From assembly GCA_947179485.1 (NCBI GenBank), contig OX359247.1:14112588-14176587 (forward strand): a DNA stretch of 64,000 nucleotides. The letters run 5' to 3'. Positions 25,232 to 37,468 of this stretch are shown in pieces. A program made the position numbers and the translations under genes. The DNA comes from Allacma fusca (taxonomy: Eukaryota > Arthropoda > Collembola > Symphypleona > Sminthuridae). Within the stretch, counting starts at the first letter, position 1; each line of letters opens with the position of its first letter. The notes under the pieces are model-generated. The model saw only the letters and a program-made list of their open reading frames with translations, did no database searches and had not been told where the DNA came from.

Positions 25232-26734
25232 TCTTTGTGCATTTACGCAAGTAAATACTGGTGCAACTCTCAGTCCAATGTGCAAGATTCCTGTTGTATA
25301 AGATTATGAGAAAGGAAAACACTAGTGTAGATTGACATGACGGGGACGGGACCAAATGAAAACAAATTGGAGGGAACTAGTTTCGACTGGGAGTTGGTAC
25401 AGGTTACTATGTGTGTGTGCAATGACAGTCATATTTTAAAGGATGACTGTGTTCATGAGTTACATGATATTGTCGAATTTTTTAATCTCGTGATTGAGAA
25501 GTGGCGATTGGAGTGTTGACATTTTTTGAGACGTCATAATATATGCATCCCATAAATTATTGTACAATTTGAGAGGAAAGTTCTTGGATTTGTTTTGGAA
25601 TTGCGATGGCTCCAACAATAAGTGCCATTGCATTTGAGTATACTGGAGGACACGTGTTGCAGGAAAATTCCCGTTGATTTAAATTGATAATTGCAATGGC
25701 ATTTCCAGTAATTAAGTATGAGCGTGAAGGAATTGTCAGTGACGAGATTTTATTACACTGTGAAATGAATTTTACACATTTGTTTTCGCACGAGCAGGAA
25801 CTCAGTCTGAGAACACATAATAATAAATACATTGCTGAAGTTCATAAAGTTTAGCTTATGTGCAGTCTTTACACGTGAGAGGAAATTTATGACAAAGGCA
25901 TAGTTCCATATGCATACAGAAATTCTGAAATTAATTACATGATAACTTCAACTGACTCAACAGCATTTACTATAATCTTACAGGTGTTTAACAATAGGAA
26001 GGCTAGGGCGATAGGGTGGCCTGGAGTGAAATTATAAAAAAAAGGATATTCAATTGTCCTGTCTCTTGGACACAGTTTAATTAACTGCTAAAGCTGGATT
26101 AAAAACAAGGCTCATCTAAACAAATGGCACATCTCAAAGGAAAATTTTTGTGTTGGAGTGATTCAAAACTAAACTACTATCCTCACAATCAGCAGAAGAG
26201 TATTACTTCAGGCTTTTTCACAACACTTCAGATTACAAGTACAACATTGTACATTTTTCCTTTCACTGTAAAAGTCGTATCAACCATAAAGCTTAAAACT
26301 AATGAGAGGAACAAGACTGAATACCCCAGGATTCAGTATTAGACTTTGTGAAAATAACGTTTAGGCTCTGACTTGAGGCAGTCATCTAAAAAAAATGGTG
26401 GTAGTTGATTAGTTATTCAGTACAAGGTCAGGAACGGACATACATACATGTATGTAGGTTCTGGACAATAGAAACTTAAAAGTTACCCCTCTCCCCTTGG
26501 CATACCATATCTATATGCAGACAGCCTTAAACACAAGGAATGAAAACTATCAAATCAAGCTTGGCATTAAACTAGTACAAAAAAGTTTCAAAGACTCAAG
26601 CAGTTTGAGTTACGAACTAAGATTTGGTAAATCATTTCTAACTTTTTCGTGTTTTAAGGACTTTTTCAAAACAATACCACCAACAATACTTGTATTTTCA
26701 GTGGAGTATCATAATTACTATAGATGCCGGATGT

Positions 26735-27546
26735 TTATATGCAGGTCTTGTCATAGCATTCGAACGTATTCAGGGAACATCCGATACAGCGACCACAGCG
26801 GCAGAACATGCCCTCACCACAGGTACCATACATTTGGAACATGCCATTGCCGCAGATTTCACCTGGACCCTATTTCACACCAAGAGAGAAAAGAGTTAAT
26901 TAGAGCTCGTGTATTTCTGAATGACCCACTTAACCCAACTTTTAATAGATTGGGTTCATGTACAACAGTACAAAATTATTTGTGAAAAACTTTTTCTCAA
27001 TGGTCTCAGCAACTTGTTTAGAAATACGTAATGTTGTAGTAGTGTACATCAGAAGTTTATGCTTACTTTGACGCTAACGCTCTAATTTTAATGATATTTT
27101 TGTACTGTCGTATATTATATCTGGAATATCCAATAATAATTGTTGTGAAAACGATGTTCACTTCAACCGAGGTCGCTGGACGAATTTATATATGTACTTA
27201 TTATGATATTACTACGTTACTACTATAATCTTACCTTTGCGCAAACTTTACGTCCACAGTAATTTGTTACTTTTCCATGAGGACAATTATCAGGTTCGGG
27301 GCATTCCCCTCCAGGGCAGGGGGGACATCTTGGCATACCAGCTGCTCCCCAAGTGAATCTGTTGGAATGTAAAAGGAAATGAGTAAAAAATGTAAACAAA
27401 TTCCCACCTATATAGTTGGAAACCACAATTTAAATTTCCAATGGAAATAAGTAAAAAAAAGGATACTTTTATCTACACTAAACTTACGAAACACAGAACG
27501 AGATAAAGAGGATAGCTCCGAATAATGTAACGGTATTGGTGTTCAT
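26735..27546 (-). CDS. Small secreted cysteine-rich protein with a single IGFBP-N-like domain
   Basis: Exons 27546-27488, 27358-27235 and 26869-26735, GT-AG and in phase, encode 105 aa. Residues 1 to about 20 form a signal peptide (hydrophobic TLFGAILFISFCVSF). The mature part has 14 cysteines at 31, 34, 39, 45, 54, 59, 67, 78, 84, 86, 89, 92, 99 and 104. The pattern CPPCPGG-C, CGRKVCAKGPGEICG and YGTCGEGMFCRCGRC resembles the N-terminal domain of insulin-like growth-factor binding proteins. It also resembles the single-domain versions (SIBD) known from arthropods, thought to act in haemolymph in immunity or insulin-like peptide binding. IGFBP-N usually has 12 cysteines, so the extra pair is unusual. 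Gene structure and secretion are well supported; the ligand is not known. Alternatives are another disulphide-rich family such as an antistasin- or WAP-like protein. Confidence 0.8.
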
Positions 27547-27808
27547 GGCTAGTCAGGAATATTTTCAAGGCAGAAGGTGTATATGTAGTTAATTATCTCA
27601 AGAGGATCACTGAGCGTGTCCAAGGGTTTTGTGAAGACAATTGTTTGCAGTAATATTCGTAAAACGGAGAATAAACTGAGGTGAAATTAGATAATAACAA
27701 AAGGGGAAGAAATAAAAGTACACCCAGATTAGGAGTTCAGGAGCAAGAGATGAGTAACGTTGGATGAAACGGGAAAAACTGATGATGAAAAATCCTTTTT
27801 CGAGTTGC

Positions 27809-27816
27809 TTTTTATA
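27809..27816 (-). promoter_or_regulatory. TATA box of the IGFBP-like gene (candidate)
   Basis: The minus strand reads GTGTATAAAAAGCAACTCG here, about 265 nt upstream of the ATG at 27546. It would place transcription start near 27780 and leave a 5' UTR of about 235 nt with no further intron needed. Confidence 0.4.
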
Positions 27817-28113
27817 CACACTCTCCATCTGATTTGAGATTCAAATTTTATTCATTAGATTTTATTTTTGTTCTATAATCCCCTGGTGTCAAGAAAAAAA
27901 AAACGTCTTCCGCAATTGCTTTTCCTAACTATTCTCACAGTGAAGTTCACGCACGTCAAGCTATTTCGGGATCTCCTTATTTCCAGCTAAAATTTGTGCA
28001 CAATTTTAGCAACAATAATTAAAATATGGATATTAAAAATGTCAGTCAACTCGGGTACTTTTTCTTGTTTGACATGTATAGCAAAAAATTAAATTTCGCT
28101 ACACGAAATAACA

Positions 28114-28241
28114 GGAAGGGACACACGCTAAAAGTGTCTTCCCTTTGTAGGTCTTTCCTTCTGTAAAGAAGGTCCAGAATCTTAAATCTGGTTCATCCGT
28201 AACGGTGTTTGAGGGAACTCAAAGCGACCTAATACGGATGA
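28114..28241. other. Cluster of four consecutive hairpins
   Basis: Hairpin 1: GGAAG-GG-ACAC (28114-28124) pairs with GTGTCTTCC (28134-28142). Hairpin 2: CCTTC (28157-28161) pairs with GAAGG (28168-28172). Hairpin 3: CCAGA (28174-28178) pairs with TCTGG (28187-28191). Hairpin 4: TCATCCGTA (28193-28201) pairs with TACGGATGA (28233-28241), with inner GGT/ACC and TTTGAG-GGAA-CTCAAA stems. The block lies about 300 nt upstream of the candidate TATA box. It may be a structured RNA, a regulatory element or a transposon end; no known RNA family is recognised. Confidence 0.35.
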
Positions 28242-30764
28242 TCTCTATTTATGTATGGACTTGTTACTTCAATCTGTCATTGTTTTCGTCATCTCAAGCC
28301 CGACTCCTCTCAGTACTGATAACGTAATTTCATTTAAAGTCAACAAACTTGTTCAAGTAAATTACGCCTCATCTGGGTCCAGCACTTTGACATTCAATTG
28401 GTTTGCACATGGCCACATATGTTGACATAATTGCATGCTCAAGCTTGATAACGTGAGGTAGGTACACAATAAATATTTAAACGCTCATGGAACAATCTAC
28501 CAATTAAACTAAGAAATAAATATGTTTTATCCTTATTTGTTTGACGTCTGTAAACTGTTCGTACCGCCAGGAGTTTCTTGAGAAGGATGTTATTATAAAA
28601 GTGTCTTGCTACTCAAATATTTCTACTGATTGAAAACACTTCCACTTCCATTTGTGATTCCCTGAATCCAAAAAAGAATTAGTTGTGATTACAACGATCT
28701 GGGTAATTCTATTGATGTAATATTTGCTCAGTGTATCCCCTGGTGTCAACTCAAAGTTATGCAAAATTCCACTTTACTCCTCGTAATAATTGATAATTCA
28801 TTCAAAGTAAAATTAACTTGACTGGATGCTCCTCTAGAGACATTACTTGATTTACGGAAGCATATTTCATGGGCAAAATGTGGTTATCTACCACTGCCGC
28901 TCACTAAAAGTAATTATCGGTCTCTGTCCTTCATTTAAAAAGGATTAATTTTGAAATACGAAGTATATTTTTAAAACTTGTCTGACACCTTATGACCAAT
29001 TACATCATTATTGAATTTCAAAAATCAACAACATCTGGATGAATTATAGACTTTACGAATTGGTTTGTCCCTGAGAAGTATCCCATGAACAGTCACTAAT
29101 AAAATATCTACAGGTAATTATTGAAAATTGATACTGATTCAATCATTACAAAACAATTGTCTAAACAATTTTTTGAGCACGTTACTTGTGAAATAGTTAT
29201 TATTTTCAAGAAGATTAGTAGAAAGGATAAAGGGTATCCAATGGAAAATTTAAAAATAGTATTAAATAGATTATTAAAAGAAGAGCAAGCTCTTGTTTTT
29301 CTCCTTAAATTCTCTATCCACATTTAACTTCTTATTCTTCGTTTCGTACACAATAACATGGCAAGTTTTCAAACATAAGATAAAACTTTACAGTATTCTT
29401 ATTTACCATTTATACATGGGTATTTACAAACCTAGTTTTTATTTTGGCTTTTCTCCGCCGATTTTTCCTAACTCTTATGTATATAAATCTTATGTACCAT
29501 TCTTTTGCTTCAATAGATACCCCTATGATTTTGGGCCATGTCTTATATAATTACAGATACTTAATTGCATCTATATCGAATTGTAAGTGTAGGTCGACCA
29601 TGTGAACGCTCTTGGTTTGATAACAACATCGACTGTGCGTGCAAGTGACTGTCAGTAAATATTCTCAAATAAAAGGTAATAATCCGAGCTGGGAAAAATT
29701 TGATAAACAAGGTAAAAATAGCAATTGAGTACAAACGACATCAGTCCAAGAATCAAATGTTATTTCCTCGTGCACTTCAAAAATCTCTGTTGCATACTTG
29801 TGTAAAATTCAAGGTCTGAATTTATGTAACTGGGTAGTGGCTGTATTGAATAACAGGAGAGCTGTCATTTCTTGACCGGGATTGGAAGTTCTCATGACTC
29901 CCAGCCTATAAAAGTAATGTTAAAAGTAACGTCTTGACAGGAATGAGTAATCAAAGTGATAAATGCACTGCGGTGAAAGGAGTGACCACATCGAAAATGA
30001 CAAAAGAAAAACAATTACTAGTCTTTACTTTAATTTGTAATTTATTTACCAAGCATACGTTTGAGCTGCGAGTGTTCCACTATAGGTGTTGCACTATTTT
30101 TTCCAGCTATAGATTTTTTCAGTGTGTGATGTAATACATCTAATACAAATTACAGTTCCCATATCTGTATACCATAACTGGATACGTGGATACTAAATTT
30201 TTGCCAACTTATGAGAAACTATCATTAAAGAATAATAACCTTAAATAGGGTGCAATAAAGAGAAGAACGTCAAATAATCGTGCTGTATTAATTTATAAGG
30301 GAATTAAACTAATGACACCCAGAAAACCTCCAAAGGATAAATTAATTATGATAGCTTTGACAATGGAGCGGGTTCAAGGGTTATTAGCCATACTAATTTT
30401 AATTGATGAATCTAGATAGTTCCAATTTCTCAACGGGGATAATAACAACGATTAACTCCGTCTCGAGCATATGTTACCCATATGTAATGGATACCTCTGC
30501 AAACATATGTAGTTACGTGTTGAGATTCAATCTCACATGGTAACCACGTGTGAGGTGCTATCAACAAGAAGAGTCAGTCTTCATCATCAGATCTGCTCGA
30601 AGTACAAGTTCTCACGTAATTTTCCTTCATGCTTCCGCGGAAATGAAGTACATATCTATGTTTGACTATGTTTTGCGTTTATTGCGACTGCTTACAAATT
30701 CTATGAAGACGTACTCTGTGGTATGACACATAGATGAACTTTATCTTTACAATTATTAGAGGAT

Positions 30765-30788
30765 GGGGGGGGGGTGGGGGAGGGGTGG
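30765..30788. repeat. Poly-G rich tract
   Basis: Ten G, then T, six G, A and four G: a stretch able to form a G-quadruplex on the plus strand. Confidence 0.65.
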
Positions 30789-32778
30789 AGTGTGTATATA
30801 TGCATCTTCAAAGGAAATAGCCAATCTCCGCATGGATATCTAATCTGTCACTTTGGCACTATGCAGTTTAATCCGGCGTAGCGAAAATTCTGGAATTTTG
30901 ATAGCAATGATTCGACTTGTTTTTTGGTACTAATGTTAATAACATTTGCTTTCTGACTAATCTGTCATAGACGTGCTCAATACATACCAATAAGTAGATA
31001 CTTGGAGATTGTCCTGTAAAAAAAAAAGGAAATTGCCAAAAGAGTAAATAGCGAAAATGGGAATTACCACAAGTCAAGTCTTGGGTAGTATGTTACATAG
31101 TCTAGGAATGCATGTATGTACGTACTTACCTGTGTGAGTCAATCAAAGCAGCGTGCTCAGTGCTCCCTGATTAAAAGACTGTTATATTCTTGAACTGAAT
31201 AATTATTAGTAGGTAAAGTTTCCGCGTAATCTATAGGATATATAGATGTTGCATTTAAAAGCCTGAGCATGATCCATCAATGTATATCCAATGCATTGGA
31301 TTTTGAGAGGCGTTCATTATAGGAGTGTATAGTAGTAAAAGGGGAGAAGTTGTTTTACATGCTTTATTTATTGCCTCTGGTCAGTTTCCTCTGATGGCTG
31401 GGATCAAGTAATGAGCTTTATATATGTGATTGAGAAACAAGCGAATTTGCTTGATGATTGAAGGAGGGCCGCTGATTAGATAACCTCCTTGTAGATACAT
31501 GTGTTAAGTGTATGTAAATATGGTTGGAGAGGACGGAACGGACCGACACACAAGATATGGAATATACAGATATACGCATACTGACAATGAGTAGTGCTGT
31601 CCATTTGACGGTCCCCTCTCTACAACTTCCTCGATTGAATTAAATATATAATGTAAAGTGTGGACTCCCAACTATAGATACATACATACATATATACAGG
31701 AATCATTTATAATACAATAATTATTATGCGTATCTTGTCCCCGAGAATTTATAATCTACCCACTACTTATATGTATCTACCTCGACTGTATGTAATAATT
31801 AGAGGGATTTGCCTCCAACGTCTGAGGTATACAATAAGTCCCTTTTGCTATTCCTTGTAAATCTTCTACACTTTTCATTCACTTCCATTATTAAACAAGC
31901 ATTTACCATTAGGAGGCATTAGTGTCAAGCTACCTAAAAGTTAAAACCCCTTCCCATTCCGATTAGGTAGGCAGTTGTCAAAAAAGAAAACTTTCACAAA
32001 ACACCTGCATTTTTTCACAATATTCGTCGGCTCTCTGCTTTGAATCCCAATGGATCCCAATGGTTATTACTGTTATTATGCTGGGTGAGTCGTAGGTGCA
32101 GAATGCTAAAATCCACAGAAATATATAAGGAATTATTATTAAACTGCCACCTGACACGTTATTACTTATGTAGATGATTACGTTGGCATATCTATATGTG
32201 GAGTAACATGTACCATGTGCGGTGTGCTTGCTTGCAACTTCAAGTATGGAAATAAATATGGGTAGATATATCTAGATATATGCACATACATCCCTGGGAA
32301 AACATGGTAACCAAGCAACCCAGCAGGGAAAAAGTTGTGGGATTCATCAAAACAAATCTAAAATCGTAGTTCACTAATCCCATTCTTATATATATGTTGT
32401 TCGTATATACTCCGTCCACTATGCAGGGCAGAACACATGCAGTGAGAAAAAAATGGGGAGAAGTCAGTGCCATCGTTTGCATTTCATAACATCATTATTA
32501 AAATAAAACCGGTTTCCTCCATGTTAAGTATTCAGTACAGGAGTACCATTAATCACGAACAAGTTTATTGGGTCAGTTCGCAGAATTTTTTAGTCTCTCA
32601 AAATGTTGAGAGTGAAGTGATTTTTATTTCAGCATTCAAACCATCATTTGTACGCAATGAGGAACATTGGGTATATAGTTACGGTGACTGATTGTGAGTT
32701 GAACTTGGTTTGCAGGGAATCGGACTGAAACCAGGTAATCTTGAAGTAGGTTCCATTCACCGGGCATTTCTAACGGTT

Positions 32779-32850
32779 GTTTCCGTGGTGTAGTGGTTAT
32801 CACATCCGCCTAACACGCGGAAGGTCCCCGGTTCGATCCCGGGCGGAAAC
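32779..32850 (+). tRNA. tRNA-Val (anticodon AAC)
   Basis: The 72-nt cloverleaf is complete. The acceptor stem GTTTCCG pairs with CGGAAAC. The anticodon stem TCCGC/GCGGA carries loop CTAACAC, with anticodon AAC at 32812-32814. The T arm is CCCGG-TTCGATC-CCGGG. The internal pol III promoter is present: A box around TGGTGTAGTGG and B box GGTTCGATCCC (32830-32840). There is no intron and no encoded CCA, as expected for a eukaryotic nuclear gene. It is close to vertebrate and insect tRNA-Val(AAC). Confidence 0.97.
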
Positions 32851-32855
32851 AATAA

Positions 32856-32860
32856 TTTTT
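32856..32860 (+). terminator. Pol III terminator of tRNA-Val
   Basis: A run of five T starts six nt after the tRNA 3' end. Confidence 0.8.
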
Positions 32861-33432
32861 GGGGTTCTTTGAATTTGGGGTATTTCTTGTACATAATTAT
32901 AAGTAAGGAAGTTATACTTGAAATTGTATTCATACTAAAACAATTACATATTCAATGAAGCACAAAACACTGGATCGGAGTATAGTCGGGCATAGGGGAG
33001 TATATACTGTATTATAAATGAGAAAAATTTTATCACTTATTTTATCTCTCCACATATGAGTAGATATGCATTGACATTTGTAAATTTTGAGGAAACCAAT
33101 TGCATGCAGATTGCTGTAAGAATTCATGGTATGTGGTAGGGTTGACAGATGTAAGAGATACTAAATGGTTTTTATTGCCATATACAATTTGTACAAAGTT
33201 GTATTTTTATTGCTTTATAACAGGTTCTGGTATTTTTTTACGGAGAAAAACTGTCCCGTAACTGTCCTCCTCATTGGTACTTCAGTACAGAAACTACATA
33301 ACAGAAGCCCTTTACATATGAGATACTGTTCGAACGCTCATTAAAAATAGTTACTTCTCTTTGGACTCTGTGTACATATATCCCGTTCATGCGGAGGGAC
33401 GACAGAAAAAGAAATCCATCAGATTGGGAGAA

Positions 33433-36400
33433 ATGGAACGTTTGGTCTGGCGTCAAGTAGCGATTCCGAAGGGACTTTCCAGCATTTTGGAATTAATTTG
33501 CAAGGAAACAATTAGGAATGATCCCCCGTGCATTTACAGTTTCATTGCTGAACTCCTTGAGAAGGAATATGAGGAGCAAATCGGTAGTAAGATAATGTTA
33601 CCCTTTACTTCTCTCTCTCTCTTTTTATACTTCTGAACAACATTTATGTCTGATGTGAGACCTTGCTACTGACTAGATACTGACATGACTTGTATGAGTG
33701 TCTTTGACTGTGCTCAACTCTTGAGTATTTTTTCTCGTTGAGGTTTTCCTGTTTTAGGCAGACCATGTGTGTGGTTTATAAATAGATAATTTTTTCATCC
33801 TCGGTTTGGTCTGTGTGCATACAACACGACTGTCTTGTCTTTGTAGAATAGTTGTTCACGTATTTTTTTTTACTAGTTTCAGAAGATTTAGGAAACTTTA
33901 TACTTATTATGGGGTGTTTTCTCAGTCTATTTCGAACGGGTGTGGCTCGTTTTTGGAGACCACGAAGTAAATCAGAGATATTGAATTTATTAACCTCATC
34001 ATTTATATAACAGTCAAATTTTATCTTGTTAAGTTACATTTTTATTACACATACAGAATAGATAGATACATAAATTCAACTCCGTCCTTTTCCTATCTAG
34101 GTCAGCCACGGAAGCCCAATGAGGTCGAGTCAGAGGAAACTCATTTGCTAGGAAAGAATGATAACCAGGAAAACGTAAGTCCCGTGACCCCTGTGTCATC
34201 CCTTGAATATTCAGAAGAAAGGTCCGTTGTCAATTCACCGAGTGAAATCCCTGCAAATGAGGTAAGCATCACCCCAACTAAAAGTGCTGAGGCTGAGCAA
34301 GTCAAAAGTCCTGAGAATGTTGAGGAACAACAGAACAAACCATCAACGCCAATCTCACCCCCCGTGACAACAATCACAGAGCAGGATAGCTCTCAGCAAG
34401 AGGAGAACGAGATTGAGAAACTTTTAGAACGTAGTTTAGACACAAAGGAGATTCAAGATTTACTTGAGAGTGGAGATTTTCAGAATGTGTCAGTTGCCGA
34501 AGAAAATGAAGAGTCTGAAGGGGATGATGAAGAAGAAGAGGAAGAAGAAGAAGAAGAATACGAGGATGAGCCACCATTGGTGGTAATTGATACAAAGAAA
34601 GTGGTTGAGATTGAAGAGGAGGATGATTTTGAGGAGGAAGAAGAAGAAGATGAAGAAGAGGAAGAACAAGAGGAGAGGGAAGAACAAGAGGAAGAGTCTG
34701 ATGAAGAGGAAAAGATTAGGCGTAATTTGGAAGCCCTAATGACAGAAGATGTGGAGGCTTCGAAATCAGATAGCGAATTAAATGATGCTGCAATTAAAAT
34801 TCAAGCTGGATTTCGTGGGTATCAAACTAGAAAAAATTTGAGGAAGAGTGTGAAAGGTATTTGCTTTGTCTCCCCTCAAATATTTGACACTAGAACAAAT
34901 TACTCTCAAGTAATCATATTACAGGATACAGACCATATTTTCTAAACGAAAATTCCGTCTGTGGTTGGTTACACACTCCTGTCACACAAACTATCTACTT
35001 ATTGTCCGTATTTCCCATTCTTTCAAACTCTCCCTTAAGCATTTAGTAAGCTAACATTCTGATTTTCTTTTTTTCTTTTTTTTTTTGATTTTTAAGAAGA
35101 GTCTGATGATGAAACTCCTCAAGTCACCCAAATCGGAAGCGCACCAACACCATCCAGTCCTATAAGGTATTTTGTCTCTCTCTCAAAATCTTCCCATGAG
35201 TAATTATGCCTACACAGTGCTTTGTTAACAAAGGAAAAATATTTGCACGTAGCATATCAAAAATAGTCACGTCAGTTTGGGTCAATTTCCTTCTAAATGA
35301 GTAATCTTCCAATTTCAGATCCGCATTTGCTGATGAATCATTGGAGGAAGATGATATGGTTCCAATACCCACCCCACGTCGTCGACCCGGTTCGGAAAGA
35401 ATTCGAAACTCTGCAAAATACCGTTCCGGTATAATAATGAACAATACATCTGCAGATGTGGATGAGATGCTTGGCTATGATCAAGACTACTTGAACAAAG
35501 CTGCCACTCGAATTCAAGCGAATGTGCGAGGGTGGATGACCAGGAAGGATCTTGAGAGTTAGTCGCATGTCAAAGAGTCAAAATTCTCACTGTTGTTTTA
35601 GACTAGATCCTTTAAAACTAAACAGTGCTTTCCTACTAACATTAATTTATTACTATTGTTTTATTATTTATTTATTTATTTATTTCATGGGACCTGACTA
35701 CTATTTGATATGATTTGATTTATTCCCTATAAAAACAAATACATTCATAATAAACAGAGCGCCATGCAGTGACTAATGATAAGAAAAGAGCAGCAACGAA
35801 AATTCAAGCAACTGTCCGGGGTTTTCTGGCTCGACGACGACTGGCAAAAGCAAAAATGGCAAATAGGAGGTTTAATGAATTTGCAATATTTCATATTGAT
35901 TGTTCCACGTGTAGTTTTTACTTCACCTTGTTCCTTTCAACAATTGTCTATTGTCGCATGGTTTTTACTCCCTTTTGTAACCCTCACTTGACAATGCAGC
36001 AATCATCACGTTTTCAGTTGTTCCTCTCTGTTTTTGCTTTTTTGGAATGCCCCACTTGAAAAAATAGCAAAACAATAACTACAATGTCAGGGGATTACAG
36101 GAGTGCGGTAAAAGGTGCATGAGTCCATCTTTCTGTATCTTATGATGTGCATGATGTGTTTGCAAGGGACAAAAGTATTTTTGTCTACACTGTTTTGGAG
36201 TTAGTTTGACATTTAATTTAAATCTAAATGAATTAGACTTTTGTCCGCTTGGGGATGCGACAAAAAGGGGGAGACTCTGTATATACGACAGAACAATCCC
36301 TTCTAGTTATCATTGTTGGCCGTAGCGTTTTGTGTGGGGTGTGTATACAATCTGTGTCTGTGTATAGGTATAGTCAATAGGACAGGTACGCATTCTCAAG

Positions 36401-37468
36401 ACATTTTCTTCACAATCTGCCTTGCTTGGTTTCATTCATAAAATGACTTATTCACATTTTAGCATCACCTGCGGTTCTGCCATCTAAATGCAATCCTATT
36501 CAATTAACAGTGGGAATGTGAGTTTCAAGGGTAGAGTCTGTATTATTACCTCCTTAAAGATCTTTTTCAACCCTTTGTTGATTACCTCCCTTGAACCAAG
36601 TAATTAATGCATGATGTGCTGAGGCTTTGTTTGCACTGCACCTGTTATGGAGGTGCTTTGAGAATGGCTAGGTTTCTGGAAGGACACAAAAAATGATAAT
36701 GAATGTCAATGATTGTTCTGATGATGACTTCAATATTGAATCAAGGCGATCATCCAGTGGAATCCAACTGAAACAAAGGAGGAAGTCGAGTCTTAAACTA
36801 GATCAAGCAGCCACGAGGATCCAAGCAGCTTTCCGAGGGTGAGGCTATATATTTTAAATCTTAGCTTTTATTCAATAATTTGTATTACGACAATTAGCCT
36901 TTAATCCCTAGGAATTTGACTACGGATCTTTACCGTATCCGGATTTTATATTCAAACATGAGTTTACAGCATTATACTCACATCCTACACGCTATATACT
37001 CTAACAGTATTTGAAGTATATGCGGTAGTTTGTGGTAGCGGAAATCCGTTACTTTTATTTACAGAAATAATGTTGCAAAGGAAATATTTGTGGGGAAGAG
37101 CAGACCCAGGGACTGCTTATACTATACATAGATGAGATGATACTTGAGCTCAGATTTTTGTAAAAGTACTCGCATATATGACTAAGGTTATTGAGTAAAT
37201 TCTGGAAATAGTTTCCTCCAGATTTTTTTTCCGTGTTCCACTGACTGAAAGGGTAAGTGGTGTGAAGGAATGATATTTGAATGCTTTATTCCACAGGTAC
37301 AATGTTCGGAAGGGGAAGAAGAGTATAAAGAGAAGCGAAAAAGAAAAGTCAACACCTGCATCACCATCAACAACAACAATGACTCCTCCACCACTAGAAA
37401 CAGCTCCCACACCTACAGATATCTCCACACCAAGTATCCCCACGAGTCTGCCACAAGACGATGAATGA
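33433..37468 (+). CDS. RIIa-domain protein with acidic region and four IQ motifs (Sp17/igloo-like)
   Basis: Exons 33433-33583, 34101-34856, 35097-35166, 35319-35557, 35758-35869, 36746-36838 and 37297-37468, all in phase, give about 530 aa. Exon 6 may start instead at 36683 (AAG acceptor), also in phase, giving 551 aa with an extra NDCSDDDFNIES stretch. Residues 11-45 (IPKGLSSILELICKETIRNDP...) form an RIIa dimerisation/docking domain as in PKA regulatory subunit, Sp17 and ropporin. A Ser/Thr/Pro-rich part and a very acidic Glu/Asp region (about 165-250) follow. Four IQ motifs, which bind calmodulin, are AAIKIQAGFRGYQTRK, AATRIQANVRGWMTRK, AATKIQATVRGFLARR and AATRIQAAFRGYNVRK; the last spans an intron. 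The tail is Thr/Pro-rich. Such proteins anchor PKA-type scaffolds or calmodulin in cilia, sperm or neurons; the exact orthologue is unsure. The frame is open upstream of the ATG for at least 24 codons, so a longer N-terminus is possible. Confidence 0.88.
35659..35686. repeat. (TTTA)n repeat in an intron of the RIIa/IQ gene
   Basis: About six TTTA/TTAT units in the intron 35558-35757. Confidence 0.65.

Larger units (their letters stand above)
22471..26734. other. Intergenic stretch between ELOVL and the IGFBP-like gene
   Basis: It should contain the ELOVL promoter and 5' UTR at the left and the 3' UTR of the IGFBP-like gene at the right. A TATATAAAT-like word lies near 22507. Microsatellites occur at 23002-23038, 23277-23292 and 25196-25231. 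An unassigned 91-codon frame with a genuine ATG lies on the minus strand at 25557-25832. No recognisable exon was found. Confidence 0.4.
27547..32778. other. Intergenic stretch from the IGFBP-like gene to the tRNA
   Basis: Apart from the candidate TATA box and the hairpin cluster, no gene is seen. AT-rich short frames (29121-29327, 29293-29550 and others) lack any family motif. A G-rich tract lies at 30765-30788. Several short palindromic words, for example TGAGATTCAATCTCA near 30520, occur around 30460-30560. Confidence 0.4.

Noticed and set aside
26497-26985. 162-codon plus-strand frame over the last exon of the IGFBP-like gene
   Set aside because: It has no ATG at its start and is largely antisense to a real cysteine-rich exon; the Arg/His/Cys-rich middle is the mirror of that exon.
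34490-34687. Phe/Leu-rich minus-strand frame
   Set aside because: It is the antisense of the Glu/Asp-rich region of the RIIa/IQ gene.
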